DNA of 64,000 bases from an uncultured Dehalococcoidia bacterium (GTDB lineage Bacteria > Chloroflexota > Dehalococcoidia > Lucifugimonadales > Australimonadaceae). A program made the position numbers and the translations under genes. Shown one piece after another: positions 1 to 7,173 of this stretch. A model generated the notes under the pieces. That model was not told the origin of the DNA, ran no database searches, and saw only the letters and a program-made list of their open reading frames with translations. Numbering within the stretch: position 1 is the stretch's first letter; each line of letters begins with the position of its first letter. The DNA lies in NCBI GenBank assembly GCA_958295525.1, contig OY282355.1, positions 62,001 through 126,000 of the forward strand, given 5' to 3'.

Positions 1-296
1 CCCTGCAAGACAAATACCAATGGGGAACCTATGGCTCCGGGGAGCGCTCCTGCGAGCGCGCCAATGAGCACGCGCAGGCGTCCGTTCAACGCCAAGAGCG
101 CGCCTCCAACAACCCATATGCACCCCATTGGCGTGATCAGATAGAGGATGATATTCGCCATCGGGTCCAAGTCATGGCCGTAAGGGTGTATTCCGTCTTG
201 TCTCGCAATCCCGACGCCAACGCCGCAAATCACAGCAGGCAACGCTCCGGCGAGCGCGCCAACCAAGACTCGGCGCCACTTGCTGACGCCCATCAT
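1..296 (-). CDS. Small integral membrane protein, C-terminus beyond window
   Basis: The minus strand reads open from an ATG at 296 (or the adjacent in-frame ATG at 293) to the window edge, giving at least 98 residues. The product starts MMGVSKWRRVLVGALAGALP and has three or so hydrophobic stretches separated by short polar loops. Two of these carry the near-repeat VGALAGALPAV and IGALAGALPGA, so the protein is internally repetitive. The ATG overlaps the TGA stop of the lipoprotein gene upstream (ATGA), which implies translational coupling as the last visible gene of the minus-strand operon that begins near 4228. I do not recognise the family and infer only a membrane location. Confidence 0.55.
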   Translation of the reverse strand, partial: MMGVSKWRRVLVGALAGALPAVICGVGVGIARQDGIHPYGHDLDPMANIILYLITPMGCIWVVGGALLALNGRLRVLIGALAGALPGAIGSPLVFVLQ

Positions 297-988
297 TGAA
301 CCTCCGGCATTTGACGATCAGCCTGTATAACGAGTTTCAGCATTTTCAAACCATTATTCTCCAGAGGGATTCTCCATATATCATCCGTGACGATGGCATC
401 CAAATGTGGACGCTCCACCATGCGTAGCCCTTCGGCTTGCTTTGCGCACTTTTCCAGATAGCAAACTTCCGTCTCAGTGCGTACTCTTGGAGCATTGATC
501 CTCTTCGGAAATTCATACAACGAAGCGAGGAGAGGAGTTATGCCGTCAGGGGAAATGTATGCATTGGATTCATACGTCTCTGTTGATATGACATCCGTGA
601 CGGAGTCGTAAGCCCTGTAGGCCAAGCCTTGTTGCTCCTCCCACGACCCGGCGGCGCTGAACTCGCCGTAAGGCGTTGTCATAGAATCCGCATCTAGCGT
701 TTCAATACGCCAATCATCAAGGGCAGCCCATCGGATTTTCTTGACCTCGCCCTCGTATTCATAAGTCGCCTCGAACGAAGGCCACTTGACGAGATCGAGG
801 CACGCTCCTCCCTGGCAACCAGGTATCCGCTGAGGCTTCTGCCCTGTAGGCGTCTCGACGCTTATGAGAGTCGCCGTAGGCGCTGCGCTAGGCGTTAGGG
901 TTGCGCTGGGCGTAGTCGGCGCCTCCCCGCATGCGGCGAGCGCGGCGCCCACGATGGCCAGCGCCAATATGATGCGGAGCGCAGTCAT
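293..988 (-). CDS. Secreted lipoprotein, unknown function (231 aa)
   Basis: The protein begins with a typical lipoprotein signal peptide ending in LAAC, with lipidated Cys20, followed by a Thr/Pro/Ala spacer and a soluble domain of about 180 residues. The domain has the alternating strand-like pattern of LolA/LppX-type lipid-carrier folds (FEATYEYEGEVKKIRWAALD), but this is a resemblance, not a family match. Two cysteines near residue 180 (CYLEKC) could form a disulfide. The first 20 residues are almost identical to those of the next gene upstream (985-1752), while the mature parts differ. The start overlaps the upstream stop by four bases, as does its own stop with the next gene, so it is translated within a coupled operon. 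Confidence 0.7.
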   Translation of the reverse strand: MTALRIILALAIVGAALAACGEAPTTPSATLTPSAAPTATLISVETPTGQKPQRIPGCQGGACLDLVKWPSFEATYEYEGEVKKIRWAALDDWRIETLDADSMTTPYGEFSAAGSWEEQQGLAYRAYDSVTDVISTETYESNAYISPDGITPLLASLYEFPKRINAPRVRTETEVCYLEKCAKQAEGLRMVERPHLDAIVTDDIWRIPLENNGLKMLKLVIQADRQMPEVQ

Positions 989-1752
989 GGCGCAGCCGTC
1001 GGGGTAGGGCTAGGAGTAGGCAGCACAGGCGCGGTGATGACGTTGGGCTCGCCGTAGCCGGAATAGGTCTCGTTAATGACAATCTGCGTAGGCGCCTCGT
1101 TCGTGGCTGCCCCGCTCGCTCCACCAAGTTGGCTTTCACCCGACGTGTCGTAAGTGTAGGTCGTGCGTCCACGAACAGGCCGTCCATCCCGGTTGATCCA
1201 CAATTCACGTAATACTGTCTCACCGGGAATTTCAGGTTGAGTCAAAGTGGAGGAGTAACGGCGTTCGGACGACGAACTACTTTGATCCATTCCACTCACA
1301 AAAGACTCTGGCGCGAAACAAGGAAGAGGTTCTGCTGGCGGCATGTCGCGTCCTATAATTTGCCAATCCCCTAGAATGTGCGGAGCGCTTTCGATGCTTT
1401 CTCGTGAATACAGGATTCCATCTATGCGGATTGCTTCCGCACGAGCAATTATCGCGCCGTTAGTTGTCATTCCCGTGTATACTTCATGGCTTTCCCCATC
1501 AGAAACACGGGCTTGTATGCTCATGCTTCCCTCAGGATTTACTGCAGTATAGGTGACATCGTAGTCTGAGGCAACCATGACTTCGCATGCGCGGTTCAAG
1601 GCCTCTTGCGCGTTGATAGGCGTCTCGACGCTTATGAGAGTCGCTGTCGGCGCTGCGCTAGGCGTCGCCGCAGGCGTAGCCGACGCATCCCCGCACGCGG
1701 CGAGCGCGACGCCCACGACGGCCAACGCCAATATGATGCGGAGCGCGGTCAT
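985..1752 (-). CDS. Secreted lipoprotein, LppX/LolA-like pattern (255 aa)
   Basis: The signal peptide is MTALRIILALAVVGVALAAC with lipid-modified Cys20, followed by a Thr-Pro-Ala spacer shared with both neighbouring lipoproteins. The mature domain (about residues 50-225) has a run of strand-like segments (YDVTYTAVNPEGSMSIQARV, then IRIDGILYSRE and DWQIIG). This resembles LprG/LppX-type lipoproteins that hold a lipid in a half-barrel; the assignment is tentative. The C-terminus is a disordered Thr-Pro tail (VLPTPSPTPTAAP), so it is low-complexity at both ends. It overlaps the stop of the SurA-like gene by four bases and is itself overlapped by the following lipoprotein. Confidence 0.7.
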   Translation of the reverse strand: MTALRIILALAVVGVALAACGDASATPAATPSAAPTATLISVETPINAQEALNRACEVMVASDYDVTYTAVNPEGSMSIQARVSDGESHEVYTGMTTNGAIIARAEAIRIDGILYSRESIESAPHILGDWQIIGRDMPPAEPLPCFAPESFVSGMDQSSSSSERRYSSTLTQPEIPGETVLRELWINRDGRPVRGRTTYTYDTSGESQLGGASGAATNEAPTQIVINETYSGYGEPNVITAPVLPTPSPTPTAAP

Positions 1753-2609
1753 GGCGCAGCCGCCGGAGTGAGGATGGAGGCAGGCGTAGGCGGGACAGCG
1801 AGAGATTCCGCCTCCTTCAGATAGGCTATGGCTTTTTCAGGCGAAGCGTCTATCTTGGGAGACCCGGTTAATTCGATTTCAACGGCGGCGACCGCAGCCC
1901 TTGAAGCCTTGAACAGCTCGGCGTTGGCGGCATTGAAGTCACTGGGGGCGACTCCCATACGCTCGTAGGATGCCCGCAAGTATTTGCCAATCAGCAAATT
2001 GCGCTCCGCCGAGAAGGTCACTCTATCTAAAAAGGCTTCTCTTCCGCCTGAATCAGCGAGGCTCTTCTCTATTTCGCTCTTGAATTCAGGATCGCTCAAC
2101 GCCATGTCAATGTTATCGCTTTGCTCTTTTATGAACGCAGCGATTTCATCCTCTGAAACTGCATGGCCGTCGCGGATTGCCGCCGCTGCTAAAGCGTATT
2201 CGTGAACTAGTTCGGAAAAAGCAACCGTATCATATCCATACTTCTTCATTATCGCTATTCGAACCTGCCATTCTTTGAGCAATATGGGATAGGATTCGCG
2301 GTCTATTTCGGAGTCAGGGTTCGGGAAAACGTCATAGACGTCGCGCTCCATGCTCGCTACGCTTTCCGCAACTATCGCTCTTCTGTCGAGGAACTCGGCG
2401 TGCGTGAGCGCGTGGCCTCCTATCCACGCCACGATGCTTGCGCTAGCCGCCGTAGGTGCTGCGCTCGGCGTTGGCGCTGGGATCGCCGTAGGCGATGGCG
2501 GCGCCTCCTCGCACGCGGCGAGCGCGGCGCCCACGACGGCCAACGCTAATGCGATGCGGAGCACGGCGAGTCCGCGGGCGCGCCTGATTGCTGTCGTTCG
2601 CTTGCTCAT
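1749..2609 (-). CDS. Lipoprotein with SurA/PpiC-type N-terminal chaperone-like domain
   Basis: A 286-residue lipoprotein with a longer basic N-terminus (MSKRTTAIRRAR) before the hydrophobic segment and lipobox LAAC (Cys33), then a Pro/Ala/Thr spacer. The mature part opens with IVAWIGGHALTHAEFLDRR, the pattern seen at the start of SurA N-terminal and trigger-factor-like domains (a hydrophobic strand, a Gly turn, then 'xxxEFxxR'), and continues as helices. No peptidyl-prolyl isomerase domain follows, so it would be a chaperone-only relative. The start at 2609 lies 10 bases after a TATACT box, giving an almost leaderless message. The first 12 codons lie inside a 49-base segment repeated at 3391-3439. 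Role inferred: extracytoplasmic folding or holdase function. Confidence 0.65.
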   Translation of the reverse strand: MSKRTTAIRRARGLAVLRIALALAVVGAALAACEEAPPSPTAIPAPTPSAAPTAASASIVAWIGGHALTHAEFLDRRAIVAESVASMERDVYDVFPNPDSEIDRESYPILLKEWQVRIAIMKKYGYDTVAFSELVHEYALAAAAIRDGHAVSEDEIAAFIKEQSDNIDMALSDPEFKSEIEKSLADSGGREAFLDRVTFSAERNLLIGKYLRASYERMGVAPSDFNAANAELFKASRAAVAAVEIELTGSPKIDASPEKAIAYLKEAESLAVPPTPASILTPAAAP

Positions 2610-2622
2610 CGTGTGGGGGAGT
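2574..2622 (-). repeat. 49-base direct repeat, copy 1 (start region of 286-aa lipoprotein)
   Basis: The 49 bases at 2574-2622 are identical to those at 3391-3439. On the minus strand the segment holds most of a TAnnCT box, ten spacer bases and codons for MSKRTTAIRRAR, so a promoter plus start region has been copied upstream of two different reading frames. Confidence 0.85.
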
Positions 2623-2625
2623 ATA
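2620..2625 (-). promoter_or_regulatory. Candidate -10 box (TATACT) for the lipoprotein genes
   Basis: On the minus strand the box TATACT is followed by ten bases and then the ATG of the SurA-like lipoprotein. There is no Shine-Dalgarno sequence between them, so a nearly leaderless transcript is inferred. It would be an internal promoter within the longer minus-strand operon. Confidence 0.4.
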
Positions 2626-2632
2626 CGCTATT

Positions 2633-3250
2633 CTATGATAGCCGGTTTCCTGGGATTAACAATAAGGAAAACAGATAGGAGAGCCCTCCTCCGAAAAGCG
2701 TGACCATATCGAGCACGGCCCAGTAGACGATCGGACGAATATACACAGAATCCGGGAGCGAAATAGGCGACGCATTCAAACGACTCTCGGCGCTGGCGCG
2801 CTTGCGAATCAACTGTCGCAACGAGTAAGCCAGCGCTGCGAGATTGACGAACGCCAGAGCTCCTGTGGTCAGCGTAAGAAATAGCGAGGCCAAGAAAGCG
2901 TCGCCTGCTCCCCATCCAATTAGAGCGGAAATCCCTGCGTAAGGCCCTAATATAATTGGCGATAACGTCCATCGAACGTAGAGCAACAGATAGGCTGCGT
3001 AAACGATGGATCGAGGGATTGGCCTATTCACCATACGCGCAGTTATGTATACCCAGGGGACCATCATGAGCGCGGAGGATGCGGCCGCGACCATTGAGCA
3101 TCTCGCCGCGTTCGGGAGTTCTGAGTTTCCTGCTATGCGCAGCCTGCGCCTAATCAGCAAGGTCACGCCAACGGCGACCGGAGCACACGCAATGCCTATC
3201 AGCATCAGCAGCGGGGCGGCGAATATGTATAGGAGGTCAAGGCGTATCAT
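2633..3250 (-). CDS. Integral membrane protein, unknown (205 aa)
   Basis: The sequence is strongly hydrophobic with about five membrane segments: residues 5-34, 55-72, 82-97, 105-135 and 178-197. Loops are short and basic (RRRLR, RQLIRKRASAE). It starts at an ATG overlapping the TGA of the 59-codon frame upstream (ATGA), and its stop lies 23 bases before the SurA-like lipoprotein start. The arrangement of segments and the Tyr/Trp-rich loops recall the 259-aa membrane protein at 3449-4228, so the two may be distant paralogues. No transporter signature is visible and function is unknown. Confidence 0.65.
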   Translation of the reverse strand: MIRLDLLYIFAAPLLMLIGIACAPVAVGVTLLIRRRLRIAGNSELPNAARCSMVAAASSALMMVPWVYITARMVNRPIPRSIVYAAYLLLYVRWTLSPIILGPYAGISALIGWGAGDAFLASLFLTLTTGALAFVNLAALAYSLRQLIRKRASAESRLNASPISLPDSVYIRPIVYWAVLDMVTLFGGGLSYLFSLLLIPGNRLS

Positions 3251-3426
3251 GACAAGGAAGGGGCGTTGACTTGCGCTGCGGCGCTGACGGTGAAAGAGTC
3301 GGTCTGCGCCTCGTAGAGGAGCGCGGCGAGCCCGGCGATGGCCGCATGCGGCCCGGACGGAGTCGGAGCCCCGTGCTCCACCCGAAGCCTGCGGGCGCGC
3401 CTGATTGCTGTCGTTCGCTTGCTCAT
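3247..3426 (-). CDS. Possible 59-aa protein sharing the MSKRTTAIRRAR start
   Basis: A 59-codon minus-strand frame runs from ATG 3426 to a TGA that overlaps the ATG of the 205-aa membrane protein. Its first 12 residues, MSKRTTAIRRAR, are identical in amino acids and bases to those of the 286-aa lipoprotein; after that it diverges into RLRVEHGAPTPSGPHAAIAG and has no hydrophobic signal segment. Upstream is a TACACT box in place of TATACT and no clear Shine-Dalgarno. The ATGA coupling argues it may be translated. The absence of a signal peptide after a recycled start suggests instead the scar of a partial duplication. I cannot decide between the two. Confidence 0.4.
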   Translation of the reverse strand: MSKRTTAIRRARRLRVEHGAPTPSGPHAAIAGLAALLYEAQTDSFTVSAAAQVNAPSLS

Positions 3427-3439
3427 CGTGTGGGGGAGT
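3391..3439 (-). repeat. 49-base direct repeat, copy 2
   Basis: Identical to 2574-2622. This copy lies just beyond the stop codon of the 259-aa membrane protein and supplies the start of the 59-codon frame. Confidence 0.85.
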
Positions 3440-3448
3440 GTAGCAGGT

Positions 3449-4228
3449 TCATGTGCTCCCGATCCCGTAGAAGATGCCCCACATCACCGGAAACATCAGA
3501 ATCCAGACACCGAAGAAAGCGAACGGCAATGCCTCCCGCCAGTCAGGGACAGTCGCCGCTTGTTCGGCATTGACTGCGCGACGCTGGACGCTGCGCCGGC
3601 AGAACACGCGCCACGCGGCGAACCCAATTGCAAGCATTGTCGTAGAGCCGAAATTTCCTATGCTGAAGAGCAGCGGAATCCATAGCGCGCAGAGCGTGTA
3701 CGGCAGCGCGTCGCGGGCAGTAGGGACGAGGATCTGTTTTATTCTATTTCCGCCTTCTCCAAACGATGAAAACCGCTCGGAAATCAGGCCCAAAAGCGAA
3801 TATGCAAGCGTGACGAAACAGGCGGTTATCGTGGCGACGAAAGCAATGGTTGTCCGCAAGCCAATACCCACGTTGCCTCGACTGCTTTCCTCAATGGAGT
3901 AGTTGTACTCGATAGCATTGAACCCCCAGTAAACGTACAAACCGATCATTGCAATCCACAAGAGATACAACGCCGTGTACAGCGCAATTGTGACGCCGCT
4001 CGGAATTCGCGCGCCATCTATGCGCGCCATGAGGTAGCACCACGGCAAGAAAAGCGCCGCCCAATAAGCGGCGCCGATGCAAAGGTTAACCTTTTTCATT
4101 CCTTCGGCGCGCGCGGAACGGTGGAAACAATACACAGATACTGGCGTCGCCGCATAGCCCAGCAGGAGCACGAATATGACCATGTAGATCAGTGACCACA
4201 AGGCATCATCGACAAAACTGGTTTCCAT
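3449..4228 (-). CDS. Polytopic membrane protein, unknown (259 aa)
   Basis: The start is placed at ATG 4228 (METSFVDDALWSLIYMVIF) because a purine-rich AGGGAGAGG Shine-Dalgarno lies 6-10 bases upstream and the longer frame adds only Arg-rich sequence. Six or seven hydrophobic segments follow, with aromatic-rich sequence such as WAALFLPWCYLMAR and YLLWIAMIGLYVYWGF. It is probably the first gene of the minus-strand operon running down to base 1. No ATP-binding, transporter or enzyme motif is seen. The association with three lipoproteins suggests an envelope role, which is inference. Confidence 0.65.
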   Translation of the reverse strand: METSFVDDALWSLIYMVIFVLLLGYAATPVSVYCFHRSARAEGMKKVNLCIGAAYWAALFLPWCYLMARIDGARIPSGVTIALYTALYLLWIAMIGLYVYWGFNAIEYNYSIEESSRGNVGIGLRTTIAFVATITACFVTLAYSLLGLISERFSSFGEGGNRIKQILVPTARDALPYTLCALWIPLLFSIGNFGSTTMLAIGFAAWRVFCRRSVQRRAVNAEQAATVPDWREALPFAFFGVWILMFPVMWGIFYGIGST

Positions 4229-4393
4229 ATGCGCCCCTCTCCCTGCGCGGCGCGGGCCGCCATCACCGATGCTCACGCGAAAGCGCCTACGCGGGGAATC
4301 TATCACCCGCCCGCCTGCGCGTCAATCGCAAGCGGGGCTTGCTGACGCGGCGAACGCGGCGCCCCGCCGGGGGCGGCTTCCTAACCGATCAGG

Positions 4394-5158
4394 TCAGCGG
4401 GCGGTCCAGGCGAGGTCTATCGCATAGGCGGAGCCGGTGATCGCGGATGCGGCGTCGGACGCGAGAAAAAGCGCGAGTTCCGCGACTTCCTCCGGCTCGA
4501 TGAGGCGCTTCACCGACGCCTGCGCGAGCACGACTTGCTCGACGACGTCCTCCAACGCGACGCCGGACGCGCGGGCGAGATCGGGCAACTGGTTCTCGAC
4601 GAGCGGCGTGCGGACGAACGACGGGCAAATCGCGTTCGCGGTTACGCCGCGCGCCCCGGCCTCGACCGCGACGGCCTTCGTGAATCCGACGAGCCCGTGC
4701 TTGGCGGCGATGTAGGCGGACTTGTTCGGGCTGGCGATGAGCCCGTGCACCGACGACATATTGATGACGCGCCCCCAGCCGCGCTCCGCCATCCCCGGCA
4801 GCAAGCGCTTCGTCAGCAGAAACGGCGCGGTGAGCATTATGCGGAGCATCCGCTCCCACTCCTCGTCCGGGAACTCCTCGACGGGAGAGACGTGCTGCAC
4901 GCCCGCGTTGTTGACGAGAACGTCCACACTGCCGAAGTCGCGGACGGCCTGCTCCGCGAGCGAGCGCGTCTGCTCCGCGTCGGCGAGGTCGGCTCGGATG
5001 AACGCGCCGCCGATAGCCTCGGCGGTCTCGCGCCCCGACTCGTTCACGTCGTTGACGATGACGCGCGCGCCTTCCGCCGCGAAGCGCTTGGCGATAGCCT
5101 TGCCGATGCCGCTCGCGCCGCCGGTGACGAGGGCCGTTCTCCCTGCGAGTTTGGTCAT
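4394..5158 (-). CDS. bdhA: Short-chain dehydrogenase, 3-hydroxybutyrate dehydrogenase type
   Basis: A 254-residue classical SDR. The cofactor loop is TGGASGIG (residues 11-18), the NAG motif is VNNAGVQHV, and the catalytic set is Ser in NMSSVHG plus YIAAK (YxxxK). The segments GVQHVSPVEEFP and ICPSFVRTPLVENQLPD are characteristic of D-3-hydroxybutyrate dehydrogenases, which interconvert 3-hydroxybutyrate and acetoacetate with NAD. Length is normal for the family. A TACCAT box at 5166-5171 lies seven bases before the ATG with no Shine-Dalgarno, so a leaderless transcript is likely. It is divergent from the FAH-family gene. Subfamily assignment is fairly secure; substrate is inferred. Confidence 0.85.
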   Translation of the reverse strand: MTKLAGRTALVTGGASGIGKAIAKRFAAEGARVIVNDVNESGRETAEAIGGAFIRADLADAEQTRSLAEQAVRDFGSVDVLVNNAGVQHVSPVEEFPDEEWERMLRIMLTAPFLLTKRLLPGMAERGWGRVINMSSVHGLIASPNKSAYIAAKHGLVGFTKAVAVEAGARGVTANAICPSFVRTPLVENQLPDLARASGVALEDVVEQVVLAQASVKRLIEPEEVAELALFLASDAASAITGSAYAIDLAWTAR

Positions 5159-5165
5159 AGCGTGA

Positions 5166-5171
5166 ATGGTA
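5166..5171 (-). promoter_or_regulatory. Candidate -10 box (TACCAT), leaderless start of SDR gene
   Basis: The minus-strand box TACCAT, preceded by GC, stands seven bases before the ATG at 5158. Transcription starting at the usual distance would begin at or next to the A of the start codon. Confidence 0.45.
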
Positions 5172-5227
5172 GCGGCCAGCGGGGCGGCGCGCCAGTAGGA
5201 GGTTGCGGATTGCGGATCGGGGTGCGC

Positions 5228-5233
5228 TATCCT
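5228..5233 (+). promoter_or_regulatory. Candidate -10 box (TATCCT) for the FAH-family gene
   Basis: The box TATCCT with the GC prefix seen at other promoters here is followed about 29 bases later by ATG 5263, with a GGGAGGAG ribosome-binding site between them. Confidence 0.4.
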
Positions 5234-5262
5234 AGCCGCAGCCGCGTTGGGAGGAGCCGCCG

Positions 5263-6183
5263 ATGAAACTGTGTCTGTTCGAGCGCCCGGACAAGCCGTG
5301 GGACAAACTCACGGGAGCGCTCGTCGAGGGAGGAGTGGCCGACCTCTCTCCCACGTTGGGCATCGTCGCTCTCCTGGGGCTCGATCTCCGCATGCAGTCG
5401 CTGATCTCGCGTTTCAACGAACTTCGGGAGGGCTGCGAAAAGATCGCGGCGGCGGGGCCAACCTACCCCGACGGCTCGTTCCGCTTGCTGCCTCCGCTTC
5501 CCAAGCCCGGCAAGATGCTCTGCTGCATCGGCAACTACTGGGAGCACGCCGAGCGCGAGCCGCGCCCGCTCAATATGTTCCTCAAGTCCCCGGACGCGGT
5601 GATCGGCCCGGGCGGCACGGTCATCCTTCCGCCGACCACCGAGCCGTGGGTGTTTCAGCACGAGGCGGAACTGGCCGTTGTGATCAAGGGCCCCGCGAAG
5701 AACGTCAGCGAGGAGAACTACGCCGACGCCGTGTTCGGCTACACCGCGCTGATAGACGTCTCCGCGCGCGGCGAGGGCCGCAGAACGTGGCGCTCCGGAA
5801 GTTGGATGGGCAAGTCATTCGACACGTTCGCCCCGCTCGGCCCCGTCATCGTCACCGCCGACGAGATTCCCGACCCCAACAACCTTCACGTGCGATTCTG
5901 GAACGACGGCCAACTGCGCCACGACTACAACACTGACGATATGGAGCACCGGGTTCCCGAACTGATCGCGTTCGCTTCCGGCATTATGACGCTGCAATCG
6001 GGCGACTTGCTCAGCTGCGGCACCAACCACGAGGGGCTTGGGCCTCTGCAGGACGGCGAGACGGCGGAGATCGAGATCGAGCGCATCGGCAAAATGGCCG
6101 TTCAGGTGGCGGATCCGCTCAAGCGCGTCTGGGAGCGCGGCATCTATATGGGGCCGGACTCCACCGCCCGCCGCCCGGGCTGA
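5263..6183 (+). CDS. Fumarylacetoacetate hydrolase (FAH) family protein
   Basis: A 306-residue member of the FAH superfamily, metal-dependent enzymes that hydrolyse, decarboxylate or hydrate dicarbonyl acids in aromatic and related catabolism. The metal ligands are visible as HEAEL (Glu134, Glu136) and GYTALIDVSARG (Asp165). The variable N-terminal 75 residues precede PGKMLCCIGNYWEHA, the usual start of the catalytic fold. The ATG has a strong GGGAGGAG Shine-Dalgarno. Exact substrate cannot be read from sequence; acylpyruvate hydrolase, oxaloacetate decarboxylase and 2-keto-pentenoate hydratase relatives all fit. With the divergent hydroxybutyrate-type dehydrogenase it suggests small ketoacid metabolism. 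Confidence 0.85.
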   Translation: MKLCLFERPDKPWDKLTGALVEGGVADLSPTLGIVALLGLDLRMQSLISRFNELREGCEKIAAAGPTYPDGSFRLLPPLPKPGKMLCCIGNYWEHAEREPRPLNMFLKSPDAVIGPGGTVILPPTTEPWVFQHEAELAVVIKGPAKNVSEENYADAVFGYTALIDVSARGEGRRTWRSGSWMGKSFDTFAPLGPVIVTADEIPDPNNLHVRFWNDGQLRHDYNTDDMEHRVPELIAFASGIMTLQSGDLLSCGTNHEGLGPLQDGETAEIEIERIGKMAVQVADPLKRVWERGIYMGPDSTARRPG

Positions 6184-6247
6184 CGCGGTCAGCGCTCCCG
6201 GCAGGTTTTCCCTCTAGAGGTCAGGGCGCGCCCGTCCGAGGGGCGTC

Positions 6248-6267
6248 ATTCCCGCCTACGCGGGAAT
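6248..6267 (+). repeat. dRS3-like palindrome, single copy (forward)
   Basis: One copy of the 20-base palindrome with loop CTAC, followed by GACGG. It lies between two plus-strand genes. Confidence 0.9.
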
Positions 6268-6315
6268 GACGGTACACATGGGGCGGGAACGACGGGGGAC
6301 GCAAGGCGGCGGCGC

Positions 6316-6321
6316 TATCCT
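6316..6321 (+). promoter_or_regulatory. Candidate -10 box (TATCCT), leaderless start
   Basis: TATCCT with a GC prefix ends exactly six bases before ATG 6328 and no Shine-Dalgarno is present, so the transcript probably begins at the start codon. Confidence 0.5.
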
Positions 6322-6327
6322 TGCGGT

Positions 6328-7038
6328 ATGACTCCTCGCCGCGACTCCGCTCCGATGCGCCGCTCCCCCCGAATCGCGCGCCTGCTGGCGGAGGTCTACG
6401 AGCGGCTGCTGGCCCATTACGGTCCGCAGGGGTGGTGGCCTGGCGACGGCCCATTCGAGACGGTCGTCGGGGCGATTCTCACGCAGAACACGGCGTGGAC
6501 GAACGCGGCGCGCGCTATCCAGAACCTCAAGGCGGCGGGCGCGATGTCTCCTGCGGCGCTGCGCGCGGCGTCGGAGTCGGACTTGGCGGAACTCGTTCGG
6601 CCAAGCGGGTATTTCAACGCGAAGGCGCGCAAACTCAAGGCGATGGCGGACTACCTCGAGCGTTACGGCGACGACGTGGCGGCGATGGGGGGCAAGGACG
6701 TCCGCGCGCTCCGCTCCGAGTTGCTGGCGGTGCACGGCGTCGGGCCGGAGACGGCGGACGACATTGCGCTCTACGCCGTTGGGCTGCCGTCGTTCGTGAT
6801 CGACGTCTATACGCAGCGCATCGTCGACCGGATGCTGCCGCGCCGCCGGCTGCGGGGCTACGACGCCTACCAGGAGTTGTTCGAGCGTCATCTGCCTCGT
6901 GACGCGGCGATGTTCAACGAGTATCACGCGCTGCTGGACGCGCACGCGAAGGAGGTTTGCCTGAAGCGCGAGCCTCGCTGCGGATCCTGCGTGCTGGCCG
7001 GCCTCTGCGCTACGGGGCGGCGGGCGGGAGGCGGGTAG
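6328..7038 (+). CDS. Endonuclease III-related HhH-GPD DNA glycosylase with 4Fe-4S cluster
   Basis: A 236-residue base-excision repair glycosylase of the Nth/HhH-GPD superfamily. The family motif GAILTQNTAW is at residues 49-58, the helix-hairpin-helix VHGVGPETAD at 135-144, the catalytic aspartate in FVIDVYTQR (Asp159), and the iron-sulfur ligands Cys211, Cys218, Cys221 and Cys227 (C-X6-C-X2-C-X5-C). In classic endonuclease III the hairpin carries the lyase lysine (GVGRKTA); here it is Glu. The enzyme may therefore be a monofunctional glycosylase or use another residue, as in other endonuclease III-related proteins. It is followed by ispD. Confidence 0.85.
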   Translation: MTPRRDSAPMRRSPRIARLLAEVYERLLAHYGPQGWWPGDGPFETVVGAILTQNTAWTNAARAIQNLKAAGAMSPAALRAASESDLAELVRPSGYFNAKARKLKAMADYLERYGDDVAAMGGKDVRALRSELLAVHGVGPETADDIALYAVGLPSFVIDVYTQRIVDRMLPRRRLRGYDAYQELFERHLPRDAAMFNEYHALLDAHAKEVCLKREPRCGSCVLAGLCATGRRAGGG

Positions 7039-7073
7039 GAAGAGGCGGCGGCGGCGCAGGGGGCAGGGGCGAG

Positions 7074-7093
7074 GTTCCCGCCTACGCGGGAAC
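7074..7093 (+). repeat. dRS3-like palindrome, single copy (forward)
   Basis: Variant copy with both outer bases changed (GTTCCCGC...GCGGGAAC), which preserves the palindrome, followed by GACGG. Confidence 0.85.
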
Positions 7094-7161
7094 GACGGGG
7101 CAGGGACGGGAACGCCCGCCGCGCCACGACTGCCATTCGCGCCCGCCGCGCTCGCTGGCGC

Positions 7162-7167
7162 TATCCT
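7162..7167 (+). promoter_or_regulatory. Candidate -10 box (TATCCT), leaderless ispD start
   Basis: TATCCT ends six bases before ATG 7174, the same spacing as at the upstream gene. This favours 7174 over the ATG at 7168, which lies immediately after the box. Confidence 0.5.
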
Positions 7168-7173
7168 ATGCGT

